The position numbers were made by a program, and so were the translations under genes. From JASHPR01 sp963815375 (GTDB lineage Bacteria > Actinomycetota > Actinomycetes > Streptosporangiales > Streptosporangiaceae): a stretch of DNA of 64,000 bases. The notes below the pieces were generated by a model, which had not been told where the DNA came from, did not search any database, and saw only the letters and a program-made list of their open reading frames with translations. Shown piece by piece: positions 1 to 8,251 of the stretch. Positions within the stretch are counted from its first letter, which is position 1. Each line of letters starts with the position of its first letter. The DNA lies in the NCBI GenBank assembly GCA_963815375.1, contig CAWFGX010000005.1, positions 62,001-126,000 of the forward strand, read 5' to 3'.

Positions 1-659
1 CTAAGCCCGTCCGGTACCGCGTTCGGCGTAGCGATGTGGACGATCGTGCGGCGGTGGCTGAGGTTGCCGGTGGCCGGTTCGAATTCGAAGGCGTCGATGT
101 CGCGGGTGCCGCTGTCGGCGAGGTACATCGTGGTCCCGCCTGGGCTCCAGCCGATCCCGTTGGAGATGGTCAGGCCGTCCAGCACCTGCGTGCAGGTGCC
201 GTCGAGTTCCAGCCGGTACAGTCTGCCTGCGCCCGGTGCCTCGTCGTAGGCCATGGTGCCGGCCCAGAACCGTCCCTGCGGGTCACACGCGCCGTCGTTC
301 ATCCGGACGTCGCTGCGGCCGGCCTCGGGCTGCGCTAGCTCGCGGACCGTACCCGTGCCATCGACATGCAGGAAGCCGGGGCCGGCGGCCAGCACCCAGC
401 CGCCATCGGACGCGGGGGTAGCCGCGCCGAGGTGGCCCTTGACCTGGATTGTCTGCTGTACCCGGAGCTGGCCGTCGGCTCCGGGACGGCCCCGGTGCAG
501 CTGCCCGGTCAGGACATCAACCCACAGCAGCTCGCTGCGGGCGGCGTCCCAGCGTGGTCCCTCGCTGAGCAGTCCCGGCTCGGCTGTGCACGGCGCAACG
601 CTCCATGTGTGCCCGCGAACTTCCGCCGCGCGCGGGCTGTGGGACGCAGGGCTGGTCAT
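1..659 (-). CDS. SMP-30/gluconolactonase/LRE family protein (partial)
   Basis: Predicted to hydrolyse sugar lactones such as gluconolactone. The reverse strand reads MTSPASHSPRAAEV at the start, then LLSEGPRWD, LLWVDVLTGQLHRG, RMNDGACDPQGRFWAGTM and GLTISNGIGWSPGG. These are the metal-site and beta-propeller motifs of the SMP-30 family (Glu of SEGP, Asn of MNDG, Asn of SNG). The C-terminus, with the last Asp ligand, runs off the left edge, so about 219 residues are visible of a usual ~290. The ATG overlaps the stop of the upstream dehydrogenase gene (ATGA), which means translational coupling. The pair would oxidise glucose to gluconolactone and open the lactone. The exact substrate is inferred from the neighbour. 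Confidence 0.9.
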   Translation of the reverse strand, partial: MTSPASHSPRAAEVRGHTWSVAPCTAEPGLLSEGPRWDAARSELLWVDVLTGQLHRGRPGADGQLRVQQTIQVKGHLGAATPASDGGWVLAAGPGFLHVDGTGTVRELAQPEAGRSDVRMNDGACDPQGRFWAGTMAYDEAPGAGRLYRLELDGTCTQVLDGLTISNGIGWSPGGTTMYLADSGTRDIDAFEFEPATGNLSHRRTIVHIATPNAVPDGL

Positions 660-1702
660 GGCTGGGCGAATTCCATGACGACCTTGATGTCATCGGGTGC
701 CCGTTCCAGCGCCTGCTCGGCCTGCCCAGGGGTGACGCGCCGGGTCACCAGCTGCCCGAGCCATGACCGGTCCGCGGCGGCGAGCACCTTGGCGGCGCGG
801 TAATAGTGCCGCCGGTTGGCGTTCACCGAGCCGAACGCGACCATGTTCTTGAGTACGACGTCGGTCGCCAGCGCTGCCGCGGATACGGTGTCGGGCGCGG
901 TGGCAGGGCCGACGCCGGTGAGGCAGACGATGCCGCCTGGTGAGATGGCCTCCATGGACTGCCGGATCAGCTCGACCACACCGGTGCATTCGACCACGAT
1001 GTCGGGTTGCAATCCCAGGCCGGCGATGGCTCCGCTGTGGTAGGTGGCGCCCAGCTGGCCGACCAGGGCTGGCTTCTTGCCCGCGGTGACCCGGTCGAGC
1101 ACGTGGACGTCACCGCCGTGCTGCACCCCGATCAGGGCGGCCAGCAGGCCGATCGGCCCGGCGCCGACAACCAGGACGGTCTGCGGGTCCCAGAAGGTGC
1201 GCCGGCCGATCGCAGCGATCTGCTCCCACGCCTTGGCGACCACGGTGGTCGGCTCCAGCAGCACGCCAAGATGGCCCAGGTCCTTGTCGACCCGGACCGC
1301 GTAATCGGGCTCGATCCGCCAGCGTTCGGCCATGAACCCGTCGGCCTGCTTGATGCCGCGCTCGGTGTAACCGCCGTTGGAGCACATGTCCCACTCACCG
1401 ACGGCGCAGTTCGGGCACGGGGCCGGGTCCGGCCGGCGGACGATCCCCACCACATGCTCCCCGATGCCGAAACCGCTCGGACCGGGGTCGATGACCCGGC
1501 CCAGTGACTCGTGACCGAGGATCAGCCGGTCACGCCCCGGAGGCGGCCACCCGTAAGCGCCGCTGGCGATCTCCGCGTCGGTGCCGCAGATCCCCGCGGC
1601 CAGCGCCTCGACCACCACTGACCCGAGGGCAGCGTCCGGTTCGGGAACCTCCTCCAGCCGCACCGACCCTGCGGTTCCCGGCGTCACTGTCACGGCCTTC
1701 AT
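656..1702 (-). CDS. Zn-dependent glucose 1-dehydrogenase-like MDR enzyme
   Basis: 348-residue medium-chain dehydrogenase predicted to oxidise D-glucose (or a similar aldose) with NAD(P). The catalytic zinc site is seen as GICGTD near residue 39 and GHES near residue 66. A cysteine-rich structural zinc loop follows (PCPNCAVGEWDMC). The Rossmann motif is VVGAGPIGLLAA, and YRAAKVLAAAD and a VVMEF end are typical of the archaeal-type glucose dehydrogenase group. The ATG at 1702 has GGGAGG just upstream; a longer in-frame reading to 1792 lacks support. It overlaps the lactonase gene by 4 nt, giving a two-gene operon like the first steps of a non-phosphorylative Entner-Doudoroff route. Related sugar or polyol dehydrogenases are possible alternatives. 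Confidence 0.88.
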   Translation of the reverse strand: MKAVTVTPGTAGSVRLEEVPEPDAALGSVVVEALAAGICGTDAEIASGAYGWPPPGRDRLILGHESLGRVIDPGPSGFGIGEHVVGIVRRPDPAPCPNCAVGEWDMCSNGGYTERGIKQADGFMAERWRIEPDYAVRVDKDLGHLGVLLEPTTVVAKAWEQIAAIGRRTFWDPQTVLVVGAGPIGLLAALIGVQHGGDVHVLDRVTAGKKPALVGQLGATYHSGAIAGLGLQPDIVVECTGVVELIRQSMEAISPGGIVCLTGVGPATAPDTVSAAALATDVVLKNMVAFGSVNANRRHYYRAAKVLAAADRSWLGQLVTRRVTPGQAEQALERAPDDIKVVMEFAQP

Positions 1703-2033
1703 GCATCCTCCCGGAACCCGGCAGCGCTGGAGGGCCGTCCATTGTCCCTGCCGCCGTAAAGTCTGCGGCCACCGCCGCGCCGTTGCCATCACCCGGCGCG
1801 GGTGGACGATCTAGACCGTGACGATCCAGGCCAGGCGCGACGAGGCCCGAACGGACGGCGCGGCCGCGGCTTTGCGGCCGGTCCTGGATGGGCGGAGGCC
1901 GCCTGGCCGCCGTGGGGCGAGCGGGCGCGGCCCAGGCACAGGGATGGGGGAATCATCCGTGCTGGGTGAGGCCCCCGGCTACCGCGGGAGAGATGATCAC
2001 GGCAGGGACGCCCAGGCTGGACGGAGATCGGCT
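1703..2033. other. Divergent intergenic region
   Basis: Gap between the divergent dehydrogenase and flavoprotein genes. The forward frame stays open upstream of 2034 (from about 1818), but the composition looks non-conserved and no ribosome site was seen. I treat it as a promoter region. No clear operator was found. Confidence 0.4.
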
Positions 2034-3476
2034 ATGCCTTCCCGGGGTGACGCGAGCGACTTTGACGTAGCGGTGATCGGGGCGGGCGCGGCAGGCGAGA
2101 CGGCGGCGGAACTCGGCGGAATCCTGGGCTACTCGGTGGCACTGGTCGAGCGGGACGTCGTCGGCGGCACCGTGGTCACCAGCGGGGGCGCGCCGACCAA
2201 GGCCTTCCGGGAGGCCGCCGCTTACTTCAGCGCGTTCGAGAAGGAGAAAATCTACGGGATCGCGCTGTCCGCGGCGCCGGAGGTAATGTACCCGGCCATC
2301 CGCGCCCGCGCGGAGCAGGTCAGCGAGCAGCTCCGGCAGGCCACGCTGGAGCGGATCCGCGACCGCGGCGTCCACCTGATCCAGGGTGAGGCACGGCTGG
2401 ATGCCGGCCAGACGGTGATAACCCGGGCTCGCGACGGCACGCAGACGCGGCTGCGCGCCGGGCGCGTCATCATCGCGACCGGGTCGAGGCCGCTGCGCCC
2501 CCCCGGCGTTCCGTTCGGCGATCCTCGTGTCGCGGATTCCGAGACGGTCACCAACATCACACGCAAGCCACGCGAGCTGCTGATCGTGGGGGGCGGCGCG
2601 ATCGGTATCGAGTACGCCACCATCTTCTCCGCCCTCGGCATCCCCGTCACCATCCTGGACGCCGCGCCGCGGCTGGCGACGATGATGGATGCCGAGATTT
2701 CAGGGCGGCTGGAGCAGGTCGTCCGCGCCCGCGGCAACCAGGTGATCCTGGGCGCTGGCATGGCCTCGGTGCGCCGGGACGGCGAGGACCTGGCCGTCGA
2801 GCTGAGCGACGGCCGGCAGCTGCGGCCCGACGCGCTGCTGTTCGCCGCCGGCCGCCGCGTCAGCACGACCGACCTGGGCCTGGACAAGGCAGGCGTCCAG
2901 ACCGACGCTCGCGGCCAGATCGTCGTCGACTCTCAGCTGCGGACCAGCTGCCCATGGGTCTTCGCCGCCGGTGACGTCATCGGCCCCTCCCTGGCCTCGG
3001 TCGCCGCCGACCAGGGACGCCAGGCCCTGTGCGGAGCCCTCGGCCTGGATTTCTCTGCACACGTCGACCAGACCCCGGCCGCCGCGATCTACGGGCTGCC
3101 CGAGGTGGCCCGCGCCGGCAAGAGCGAGGAGGATTGCGCCGCCGAGGGCATCCCGTATGAGGTTGGGCGCTGCGAGCTCGCCACTACTCCGCGCGGGGTC
3201 ATCGCTGGCCAGGAAGGCCTGCTCAAGCTGATCTTCCACAGCGGCACCGGAGTTCTCCTGGGCGTTCACGCGATCTGCGAGATCGCCTCGGAGATCGCCG
3301 GCACTGGGCAGGCCATGATCCACAACGAGGCGACCGTCGAGGACGTGGTCCGGATGGCTTACAACACCCCCACCTACACCTACGGATACAAGCTGGCCGC
3401 CGGCGATACCCTAGCCCGGCTGTCGCCCGACGTGCTGCGCGCTATGCGCCTGCCCTCCCGCGCCCACCGGATCTGA
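2034..3476 (+). CDS. SthA-like NAD(P)/FAD-dependent oxidoreductase without redox disulfide
   Basis: 480-residue two-dinucleotide-binding flavoprotein of the dihydrolipoamide dehydrogenase/soluble transhydrogenase superfamily. FAD motif VIGAGAAGETAAELGG lies near residue 15, the NAD(P) motif GGGAIGIEYA near 188, and FAAGDVIG near 310. A C-terminal dimerisation domain ends YNTPTYTYGYKLAAGD, which resembles SthA. The segment that normally carries the redox cysteines reads GGTVVTSGGAPTKA, so both cysteines are absent and disulfide chemistry is excluded. A transhydrogenase-like or quinone-reducing role is inference. The ATG at 2034 follows GGAG at good spacing; an open stretch upstream to 1818 has no such support. 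The marC-like gene starts 20 nt downstream, so they probably form one operon. Confidence 0.85.
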   Translation: MPSRGDASDFDVAVIGAGAAGETAAELGGILGYSVALVERDVVGGTVVTSGGAPTKAFREAAAYFSAFEKEKIYGIALSAAPEVMYPAIRARAEQVSEQLRQATLERIRDRGVHLIQGEARLDAGQTVITRARDGTQTRLRAGRVIIATGSRPLRPPGVPFGDPRVADSETVTNITRKPRELLIVGGGAIGIEYATIFSALGIPVTILDAAPRLATMMDAEISGRLEQVVRARGNQVILGAGMASVRRDGEDLAVELSDGRQLRPDALLFAAGRRVSTTDLGLDKAGVQTDARGQIVVDSQLRTSCPWVFAAGDVIGPSLASVAADQGRQALCGALGLDFSAHVDQTPAAAIYGLPEVARAGKSEEDCAAEGIPYEVGRCELATTPRGVIAGQEGLLKLIFHSGTGVLLGVHAICEIASEIAGTGQAMIHNEATVEDVVRMAYNTPTYTYGYKLAAGDTLARLSPDVLRAMRLPSRAHRI

Positions 3477-3496
3477 TCAGGCCACGGTCATCCGCG

Positions 3497-4144
3497 ATGG
3501 AACTCGAACAGCTGGACTCCACCTTCGTCATCGACACGTTCTTGCTGCTCCTGATCGGCATCGGCCCGAAAATCGCGCTGGTGCCCTTCCTGGAGGCCAC
3601 CAAGGAGATGCCCGAGCCCGTGAAGCGGCGCGTCGTGCGCAAGATGCTGATCACCGCCGCTGGCGTCGCCGTTATCCTGCTCATCCTCGGCGGCCTGCTG
3701 ACCAGGCTGCTGCACTTCTCCCCAGGCGCGCTCGGCGTCGCCAGCGGCATAATCCTGCTCATCATCGCGGTCACGATGGTCCTCGGCCAGCAAGACCGCA
3801 ACGCCAGCCACCACCGACCCGGAAAACAGGACCCGATGAAGGTCGCTGTCTTCCCCCTGGCCGTGCCCTACCTGCTCAACCCCGCCGGGATCGTCGTCCT
3901 GGTCACCGCCTCGGCAGAAGCCTCCTCGGTTTCAGTGTTCGCCGTCGTGGTGGGCATCCTCATCGTGATACTCGCCCTCGACGTCGCCACGTTCCGCTGG
4001 GCCGTCCACGTTAGCGACCACATGGACGAGAGCCGGATGCTGGTAACCGAGAAAGTCTTCGGTTTTCTCCTCGCCGCTCTCGCCGTCCAGCTGGCCCTCA
4101 ACGGGCTGTCCGACGTCGGCGTGATCCACCTGACCAGCCACTAA
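3497..4144 (+). CDS. MarC family integral membrane protein
   Basis: 215-residue polytopic membrane protein with about six hydrophobic segments. The pattern fits the MarC/UPF0056 family: a first segment containing LLLIGIGPKIALVPFL, a middle segment LGVASGIILLIIAVTMVLG, and the conserved VFPLAVPYLLNPAGI loop. MarC proteins have no settled biochemical function; the name comes from the mar locus. The N-terminal motif is slightly divergent (GPKIALVPF where most members have NPxGxxPxF). It sits 20 nt after the flavoprotein gene on the same strand, so co-transcription is likely. Confidence 0.75.
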   Translation: MELEQLDSTFVIDTFLLLLIGIGPKIALVPFLEATKEMPEPVKRRVVRKMLITAAGVAVILLILGGLLTRLLHFSPGALGVASGIILLIIAVTMVLGQQDRNASHHRPGKQDPMKVAVFPLAVPYLLNPAGIVVLVTASAEASSVSVFAVVVGILIVILALDVATFRWAVHVSDHMDESRMLVTEKVFGFLLAALAVQLALNGLSDVGVIHLTSH

Positions 4145-4596
4145 AACCCGGCCCGCGTCCCCGGTGCTCTCAGCTCTCGATCTCGGATATCCGACCGCCG
4201 GACTGTCCGGCTGCCCGTCCGCGACGCCGCCGCCTAACACGCGCGGGTGTACCCGGAAACTGTTAGTCAGGCCGCGTACCGTCTGCTGGTGCCTGGCGGC
4301 TGGCCATCTGGCGCCGTGCAGGCAGGGCGCGCACTGCAAGCGGCACCGCGTCCTGTGCCACGTCGCCTCCCAGGCTCCGGTTCCGCAAGCCGACCGCACC
4401 ATGACGCGCGAGAGTGTTCTCAGGTACAGCCTGTTTCGCGGGTGATTGCGACTCACGCCAACGAGCCCGAGGGCCCCGTGCTGCATCTGGGTCGGCAGTG
4501 GCTATGTCGCCTCCGACTCGAGACCGTCCGCGCCTGAACGTAACTGAGCTGAAGCCCGCTGCCGCGGGCCGGCGCAGCGAGGGTTCGTCCACGTGG
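4145..4596. other. Non-coding stretch
   Basis: About 450 nt without a convincing gene on either strand. Open frames here have atypical Arg/Pro-rich composition and no family motifs. It lies between the marC-like gene and the alcohol dehydrogenase remnant, so it may hold further decayed sequence. Confidence 0.4.
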
Positions 4597-5100
4597 TCGA
4601 TACACGATCACGGGTTTGATAGCCCGGCCGGAATCGCTGTCGTTGAACGCGGTGTTGATCCGGTCGAGGTCATAGCTCTGGATGAGCTTGTCGAACGGGG
4701 AAAGGCCCCGCTCGTAGAGCGAAATCAGCTGCGGGATGAAGTGCTGCGGGACGGCGTCACCTTCGATGACCATATGGATTGTCTGCCGGTCAGCAGAACG
4801 GTGCCGATGTCGATGTTGGCCTCGGTGCCAGGGGTTGCCGCACCGAGCAAGGCGCCGTGGCCGAGGATCGCCAGCGAGGCCGGCCATGCCGACCGCTCCC
4901 GTGCCGAAGAGTGCGATGGACGATCCGGCCGGCGGAGCGGCCTGGCGGTCATCGACCTTGCCCTCGGCAACGTCAAGGTCGGCCTGAGCCCGGCTGCTGA
5001 GCAGCCGACCGGGTACGCGATGCAGGACAACACCGACCGGTTCCGTGCTGGGAGCGCGGTCCGCATCACGACCGAACGAGTGCGCCGGAAGCGATGTGCC
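4597..5100 (-). pseudogene. Zn-dependent alcohol dehydrogenase, frameshifted C-terminal remnant
   Basis: Three reading frames on the minus strand carry successive pieces of one alcohol dehydrogenase. The first reads SIALFGTGAVGMAGLA (Rossmann glycine motif, around 4880-4920). The next gives LGHGALLGAATPGTEANIDI (around 4795-4870). The last gives IEGDAVPQHFIPQLISLYER and ends DSGRAIKPVIVY (4600-4780). In the NAD-dependent aryl/benzyl alcohol dehydrogenase group these blocks are contiguous, so at least two indels have occurred. The N-terminal catalytic zinc domain was not found. Non-functional remnant. Confidence 0.8.
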
Positions 5101-5250
5101 CGGCGCGCGGCGCCTCGGTAGGCCGGGGCACCCGGCCTGACCAGCCGGTGGCCAGGATGCTCTCTGGTCGGGGCGGGGTCGTGCGATTCAGGTGGCTTCG
5201 CTCAGCTCAGGATGCCCCGCGGGGCTTCCTTCGTTGATCCACTGGCCTAG

Positions 5251-6003
5251 TCATGCCCGGGAGAACAGCTCGTCCAGGACCACGAATGCCGCGCCGAGCA
5301 GCCCGATGGTCTCAATATTCGAGGACCTGACGACGAGCAGATCGCGGGTGGCGAGGGGCAGGGACCGCCGGTAGACGCTCTGCCGGATGGTGGCGAGGAA
5401 CATGTCGCCTGCCGCGGCGACGCCGCCGCCGATGATAACGAGCGACGGGTTGTAGAAGCTCACTAGCGCGGCGAGCATCCGGCCGACCAGGTTGCCGGAG
5501 CGATTCAGCAGTTCCACCGCCACGATATCGCCATGCCCGGCCGCTTCTATGACGTCGCGTACGGTGATGGCCTCGCGCTCGGTGAGTCGGCCGGCGAGGA
5601 AGGTGCTCCGGCCGCCCCGCGCCGCGGCGGCCGCGTCGCGGGCGATGGCCGCGCCGCCGGCGATTGCCTCCAGGCAGCCGGTATTTCCGCAGCGGCAGAT
5701 GACGGAGGTGTCGTCGGCGACCGCGACGTGCCCGACGTCGCCCGCAGCCCCCTGGGCGCCGCGGTGCAGTTGCCCGGCGGAGATCAGTCCCGCTCCGATG
5801 CCGCTTCCGATCTTGATATAGACCACGTCGGTCTGATCGCGGGCCAGGCCCGCCCGCAGTTCACCGAGGGCCATGAGGTTGACGTCGTTGTCCACCCAGG
5901 CAGGAGCCTGGGGGTGGCGTGACAGGCGCTGGCCGACCGGGTAGCAGTCCCAGCCAGGCATGATCGGAGGAGAGACGGGCCGGCCAGCGGAGAACTCGAC
6001 AAG
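5251..6003 (-). pseudogene. ROK family protein, 5'-truncated
   Basis: The minus strand encodes the C-terminal two thirds of a ROK (NagC/XylR-type) protein. The zinc signature is complete: GDVGHVAV followed by CRCGNTGCLEAIAGG. VYIKIGSGIGAGLI and VIIGGGVAAAGDMF also match. Family-like sequence starts at about 6003 (LVEFSAGRPVSPPIMPGWD) and runs into an in-frame TAG near 6045. The N-terminal winged helix and the phosphate-binding DxGxT segment are missing, although normal members have 300-400 residues. An ATG at 5961 would give 236 residues, too short for sugar kinase or repressor function. Probably a relic, though a shortened protein could still be made. Confidence 0.75.
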
Positions 6004-6260
6004 CGGACTGTGCGTCGTCGGTAACGGCTGAATCGCTCGCGTGTTCTAATCGCCCGATGGACGTGCAGCGGCCCGACTGGTGGACATACCCCTCCGAGTG
6101 CCGTTGCGGATACCCGGTGGGGGCCGGTGATCGTCGGGGGGGCATAACCGGTCACTGACCGCTCTGTGGTGGCGGAGCCAAAGATGGCGCCCCGGCGAGT
6201 GGGAGGATCCGCGGGACACGCCGCTGGCCGGGGTGCGCCGGCCAGTGGCGGCCCGCTAGG

Positions 6261-6563
6261 TCACCGGTGTGCGTAGCGGCGGCGGGACCGGGGTCGGGAT
6301 CCGCTGGACTGGCGGGTGACCAGGTGGTAGGCGAGCAGGAGGATGGCTGCGCCGGCGATGGCGGTGAGCCAGGTGGACAGGTTGAAGAACCCGTGCAGGC
6401 TGTGGATGTGGAACAAGCTGGTGGCGGCCCAGCCCCCGCCGATGGCCCCGGCGATGCCGATGAGGCAGGTGAGGATGAGGCCCTGCTGTCTGTTGCCGGG
6501 GATCAGCGTGTTGCCAAGAAGGCCTGCGCCCAGTCCGAGGATGATCCAGGCGATGATGCTCAT
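6261..6563 (-). CDS. GlsB/YeaQ/YmgE family stress membrane protein
   Basis: 100-residue protein of the transglycosylase-associated family, a small stress-linked inner-membrane protein type with unknown biochemistry. Three hydrophobic segments are visible. The glycine-rich repeats IILGLGAGLLGNTLIPG and LIGIAGAIGGGWAAT are the family hallmark. A basic tail ends SRPRSRRRYAHR. The ATG at 6563 has GGAGT just upstream; an in-frame upstream ATG at 6635 is less likely. The lapA-like gene lies 140 nt upstream on the same strand, so both may be expressed in one envelope-stress cluster. Confidence 0.85.
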   Translation of the reverse strand: MSIIAWIILGLGAGLLGNTLIPGNRQQGLILTCLIGIAGAIGGGWAATSLFHIHSLHGFFNLSTWLTAIAGAAILLLAYHLVTRQSSGSRPRSRRRYAHR

Positions 6564-6705
6564 AACCGACTCCTTCGTCAGTGGTGTTCGTGGGGTGCGC
6601 ATGACCTGGTAGCTGGTGGCTGCCAGATGGGGCACGCGGGAAGCATGTTCCTGCTCAGCGCGCGCGTGTTCGTGGATGACTGCCGGGTCTTTTGGTGGGC
6701 TGGTG

Positions 6706-7074
6706 TCAGCTGGCCTGTTGGTTGCGCCGGTCGCGTCGCATGATCTGGCGCAGCTGGGTGATCCGGGCGGTTCCTGCGGCGGCCATGATCAGGGCGCCGG
6801 CGATGGCGGCGAGGAACAGCGCTACGGCCAGCGACAGGCGCAGGTGCGCGCCGAGGAAGCTGATGTTGACGGCGTGCGCGTTCTGGATGATGAAGATCAG
6901 CACGAGGATGAACAGGGCGATGCCGGCGATCAGCGCGGTGCGCATGCCGCTGATCCGGGTGTGCATCCGCCGGCGGCGGGGTGCCCGGGGTGCGGGCGGC
7001 GGCGGAGCGGTGCCGTTGGCGGAGGGGGGCGGCAGGGTAGAGGTCGTGCCTGATGGTGCTGGCTGTCCGGTCAT
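6706..7074 (-). CDS. LapA domain-containing membrane protein (DUF1049)
   Basis: 122-residue protein with a Pro/Ser-rich cytosolic N-terminus (1-36), an Arg patch (APRRRRMHTRISGMR), and two membrane segments (about 46-65 and 82-100). IIQNAHAVNISFLG lies between them, the core motif of the LapA/YciS domain. In Gram-negative bacteria LapA takes part in LPS assembly control, but actinobacterial homologues have no assigned role. A promoter-like element with an overlapping palindrome lies just upstream at 7168-7207, shared with the HTH gene on the other strand. A second family member is encoded at 55803-56222. Confidence 0.85.
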   Translation of the reverse strand: MTGQPAPSGTTSTLPPPSANGTAPPPPAPRAPRRRRMHTRISGMRTALIAGIALFILVLIFIIQNAHAVNISFLGAHLRLSLAVALFLAAIAGALIMAAAGTARITQLRQIMRRDRRNQQAS

Positions 7075-7167
7075 GGTGGTGCTTCTTTCGCGAGCGGGGG
7101 CCGGGCCGCTGAGACGCGGGCCGGCTCCCGTACGGCCCCGGGCTGGTGTTTCCCGGTGCCTGACATC

Positions 7168-7207
7168 AGGCTACATCTGAAATCAGAAACTAGCAATATT
7201 TTTCTAG
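7168..7207 (-). promoter_or_regulatory. Promoter plus CTAG...CTAG operator-like element, copy 1
   Basis: On the minus strand TTGCTA (7191-7196) and TAGCCT (7168-7173) are separated by 17 nt, as in a sigma-70-type promoter firing toward the lapA-like gene. The -35 box overlaps an 18-nt element, CTAGCAATATTTTTCTAG (7190-7207). The same arrangement recurs at 46680-46719, in front of another small membrane-protein gene. The divergent HTH gene starts about 24 nt away and may encode the repressor. Promoter activity is inferred. Confidence 0.5.
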
Positions 7208-7230
7208 AATCTTGTGATAACTTTCTGGGG

Positions 7231-7488
7231 GTGGGGAGCTGGGGCTTCCTCATCAATCACGCCCGGGTGCTGGTGTGCATCGCGCGTGACCCAGGCGTGC
7301 GGCTGCGCGAGGTCGCGGCCGGCCTGGGCATCACCGAGCGCAGCGCCCACGCGATCGTCGCCGACCTGACCACAGCCGGGTACGTCGTCAAGCACAAGCA
7401 CGGCCGCCGCAACCGTTACTCGCATGTGGCAACAGCACGTACCCCGGGCTGTGACCCGCTAACTCCTGCCGAGGCAAGCCAGGGGTAG
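7231..7488 (+). CDS. Winged-helix transcriptional regulator (MarR-like wHTH), short
   Basis: 85-residue DNA-binding protein. It begins VGSWGFLINHARVLVCIARD, followed by VRLREVAAGLGITERSAHAIVADL (helix-turn-helix) and the wing GYVVKHKHGRRNRYSH. This matches a common actinobacterial wHTH family that normally continues another 50 or more residues; here it stops after an unrelated-looking PLTPAEASQG tail, so the C-terminus may be lost. The GTG at 7231 matches where the family begins. An in-frame ATG at 7156 would put the palindrome at 7190-7207 inside the coding region. Divergent to the lapA-like gene, so local regulation is likely. Confidence 0.7.
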   Translation: MGSWGFLINHARVLVCIARDPGVRLREVAAGLGITERSAHAIVADLTTAGYVVKHKHGRRNRYSHVATARTPGCDPLTPAEASQG

Positions 7489-7497
7489 CCTGGGGAC

Positions 7498-7977
7498 GTG
7501 ACAGACTTGCTGGACGATCGCGACGGGTGGTCGACCGCCAACTGCTCGATCGCGCGCACGCTGGACATCGTCGGCACCCGGTCCGCCATACTGATCATGC
7601 GGGAGGCGTCCTTCGGCACCCGCCGGTTCGACGACTTCGCCCGCCGCATCGGGATCGGCGAGCCCGCGGCCGCCGCCCGGCTCAAGGAACTCACCGCGGC
7701 CGGCCTGCTCGAGCGAACGCCGTACCAGGACCCCGGGCAGCGCACCCGTTTTGAATACCAACTCACGCACAAGGGCCGTGACCTGCTCCCGGTCATCGCG
7801 GCGCTGCGCCAGTGGGGCGACACCTGGGCCGTACCCGACACCGGACCGTCCGTCGTGGTGCGCCACCGCAACTGCGGCGCCCCCGTGCACGCCGTCCTCG
7901 AGTGCGAGAAGGGCCACGGCATCCGCCCGCACGACACGACCCTCGAGCCAGGACCCGGCCTCATCCGCACCCCCTGA
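7498..7977 (+). CDS. HxlR family transcriptional regulator
   Basis: 159-residue winged-helix regulator. The N-terminal signature SIARTLDIVGTRSAILIMRE, with the conserved Cys just before it (NCSIART), and FGTRRFDDFARRIGI are diagnostic of HxlR/YodB-type regulators, many of which sense electrophiles through that Cys. The wing reads LERTPYQDPGQRTRFEYQLT. A longer C-terminal part contains CGAPV and CEKGHG cysteines. The GTG at 7498 is close behind the short wHTH gene. The next genes are an SDR remnant (8057) and an exporter (8252), plausible original targets. Confidence 0.88.
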   Translation: MTDLLDDRDGWSTANCSIARTLDIVGTRSAILIMREASFGTRRFDDFARRIGIGEPAAAARLKELTAAGLLERTPYQDPGQRTRFEYQLTHKGRDLLPVIAALRQWGDTWAVPDTGPSVVVRHRNCGAPVHAVLECEKGHGIRPHDTTLEPGPGLIRTP

Positions 7978-8056
7978 CTTGCTCCTGCGATAGGCGGTGG
8001 CTAGGGTCGTGCCTAGCTAGCTAACTTTTGCTTAGGAAAGTCAGGGAGGATTCCCG

Positions 8057-8191
8057 ATGGAGATCGAATCGTCCGTCGGGCTGATCAGCGGGGCCAACCG
8101 CGGCCTGGGCCGCGCAAGGAAGAAACGTTACCGGTGGCCAGGAACCACGGCCCGTTCGGTCGAAAGAGCTTTTAACGCGTACGGCACGTGA
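8057..8191 (+). pseudogene. Short-chain dehydrogenase, 5' remnant
   Basis: ATG at 8057 after a strong GGGAGGA site. The first 19 residues are a textbook SDR start with the nucleotide-binding motif SGANRGLGRA. The frame then departs into unrelated sequence (KKRYRWPG...) and stops at 8191 after 44 residues. Everything after the glycine motif is missing, including YxxxK. The preceding AT-rich patch CTAGCTAGCTAAC at 8013-8025 looks like an HxlR operator. Probably the original HxlR target gene, deleted down to its leader. Confidence 0.75.
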
Positions 8192-8251
8192 CCGTCGTAG
8201 CTGACTGGTCACGGCGATAGCTCACTACGGCCTCAACTTAGGGAGATTGTC

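Noticed and set aside
34..803. Several forward reading frames of 60-145 codons
   Set aside because: They overlap the lactonase and dehydrogenase genes on the other strand, have no ribosome site and show Arg/Pro-rich composition typical of antisense frames.
5214..5225. Palindrome GCCCCGCGGGGC as terminator
   Set aside because: Short, with no loop and no T-run; could be chance in GC-rich DNA next to two remnants.
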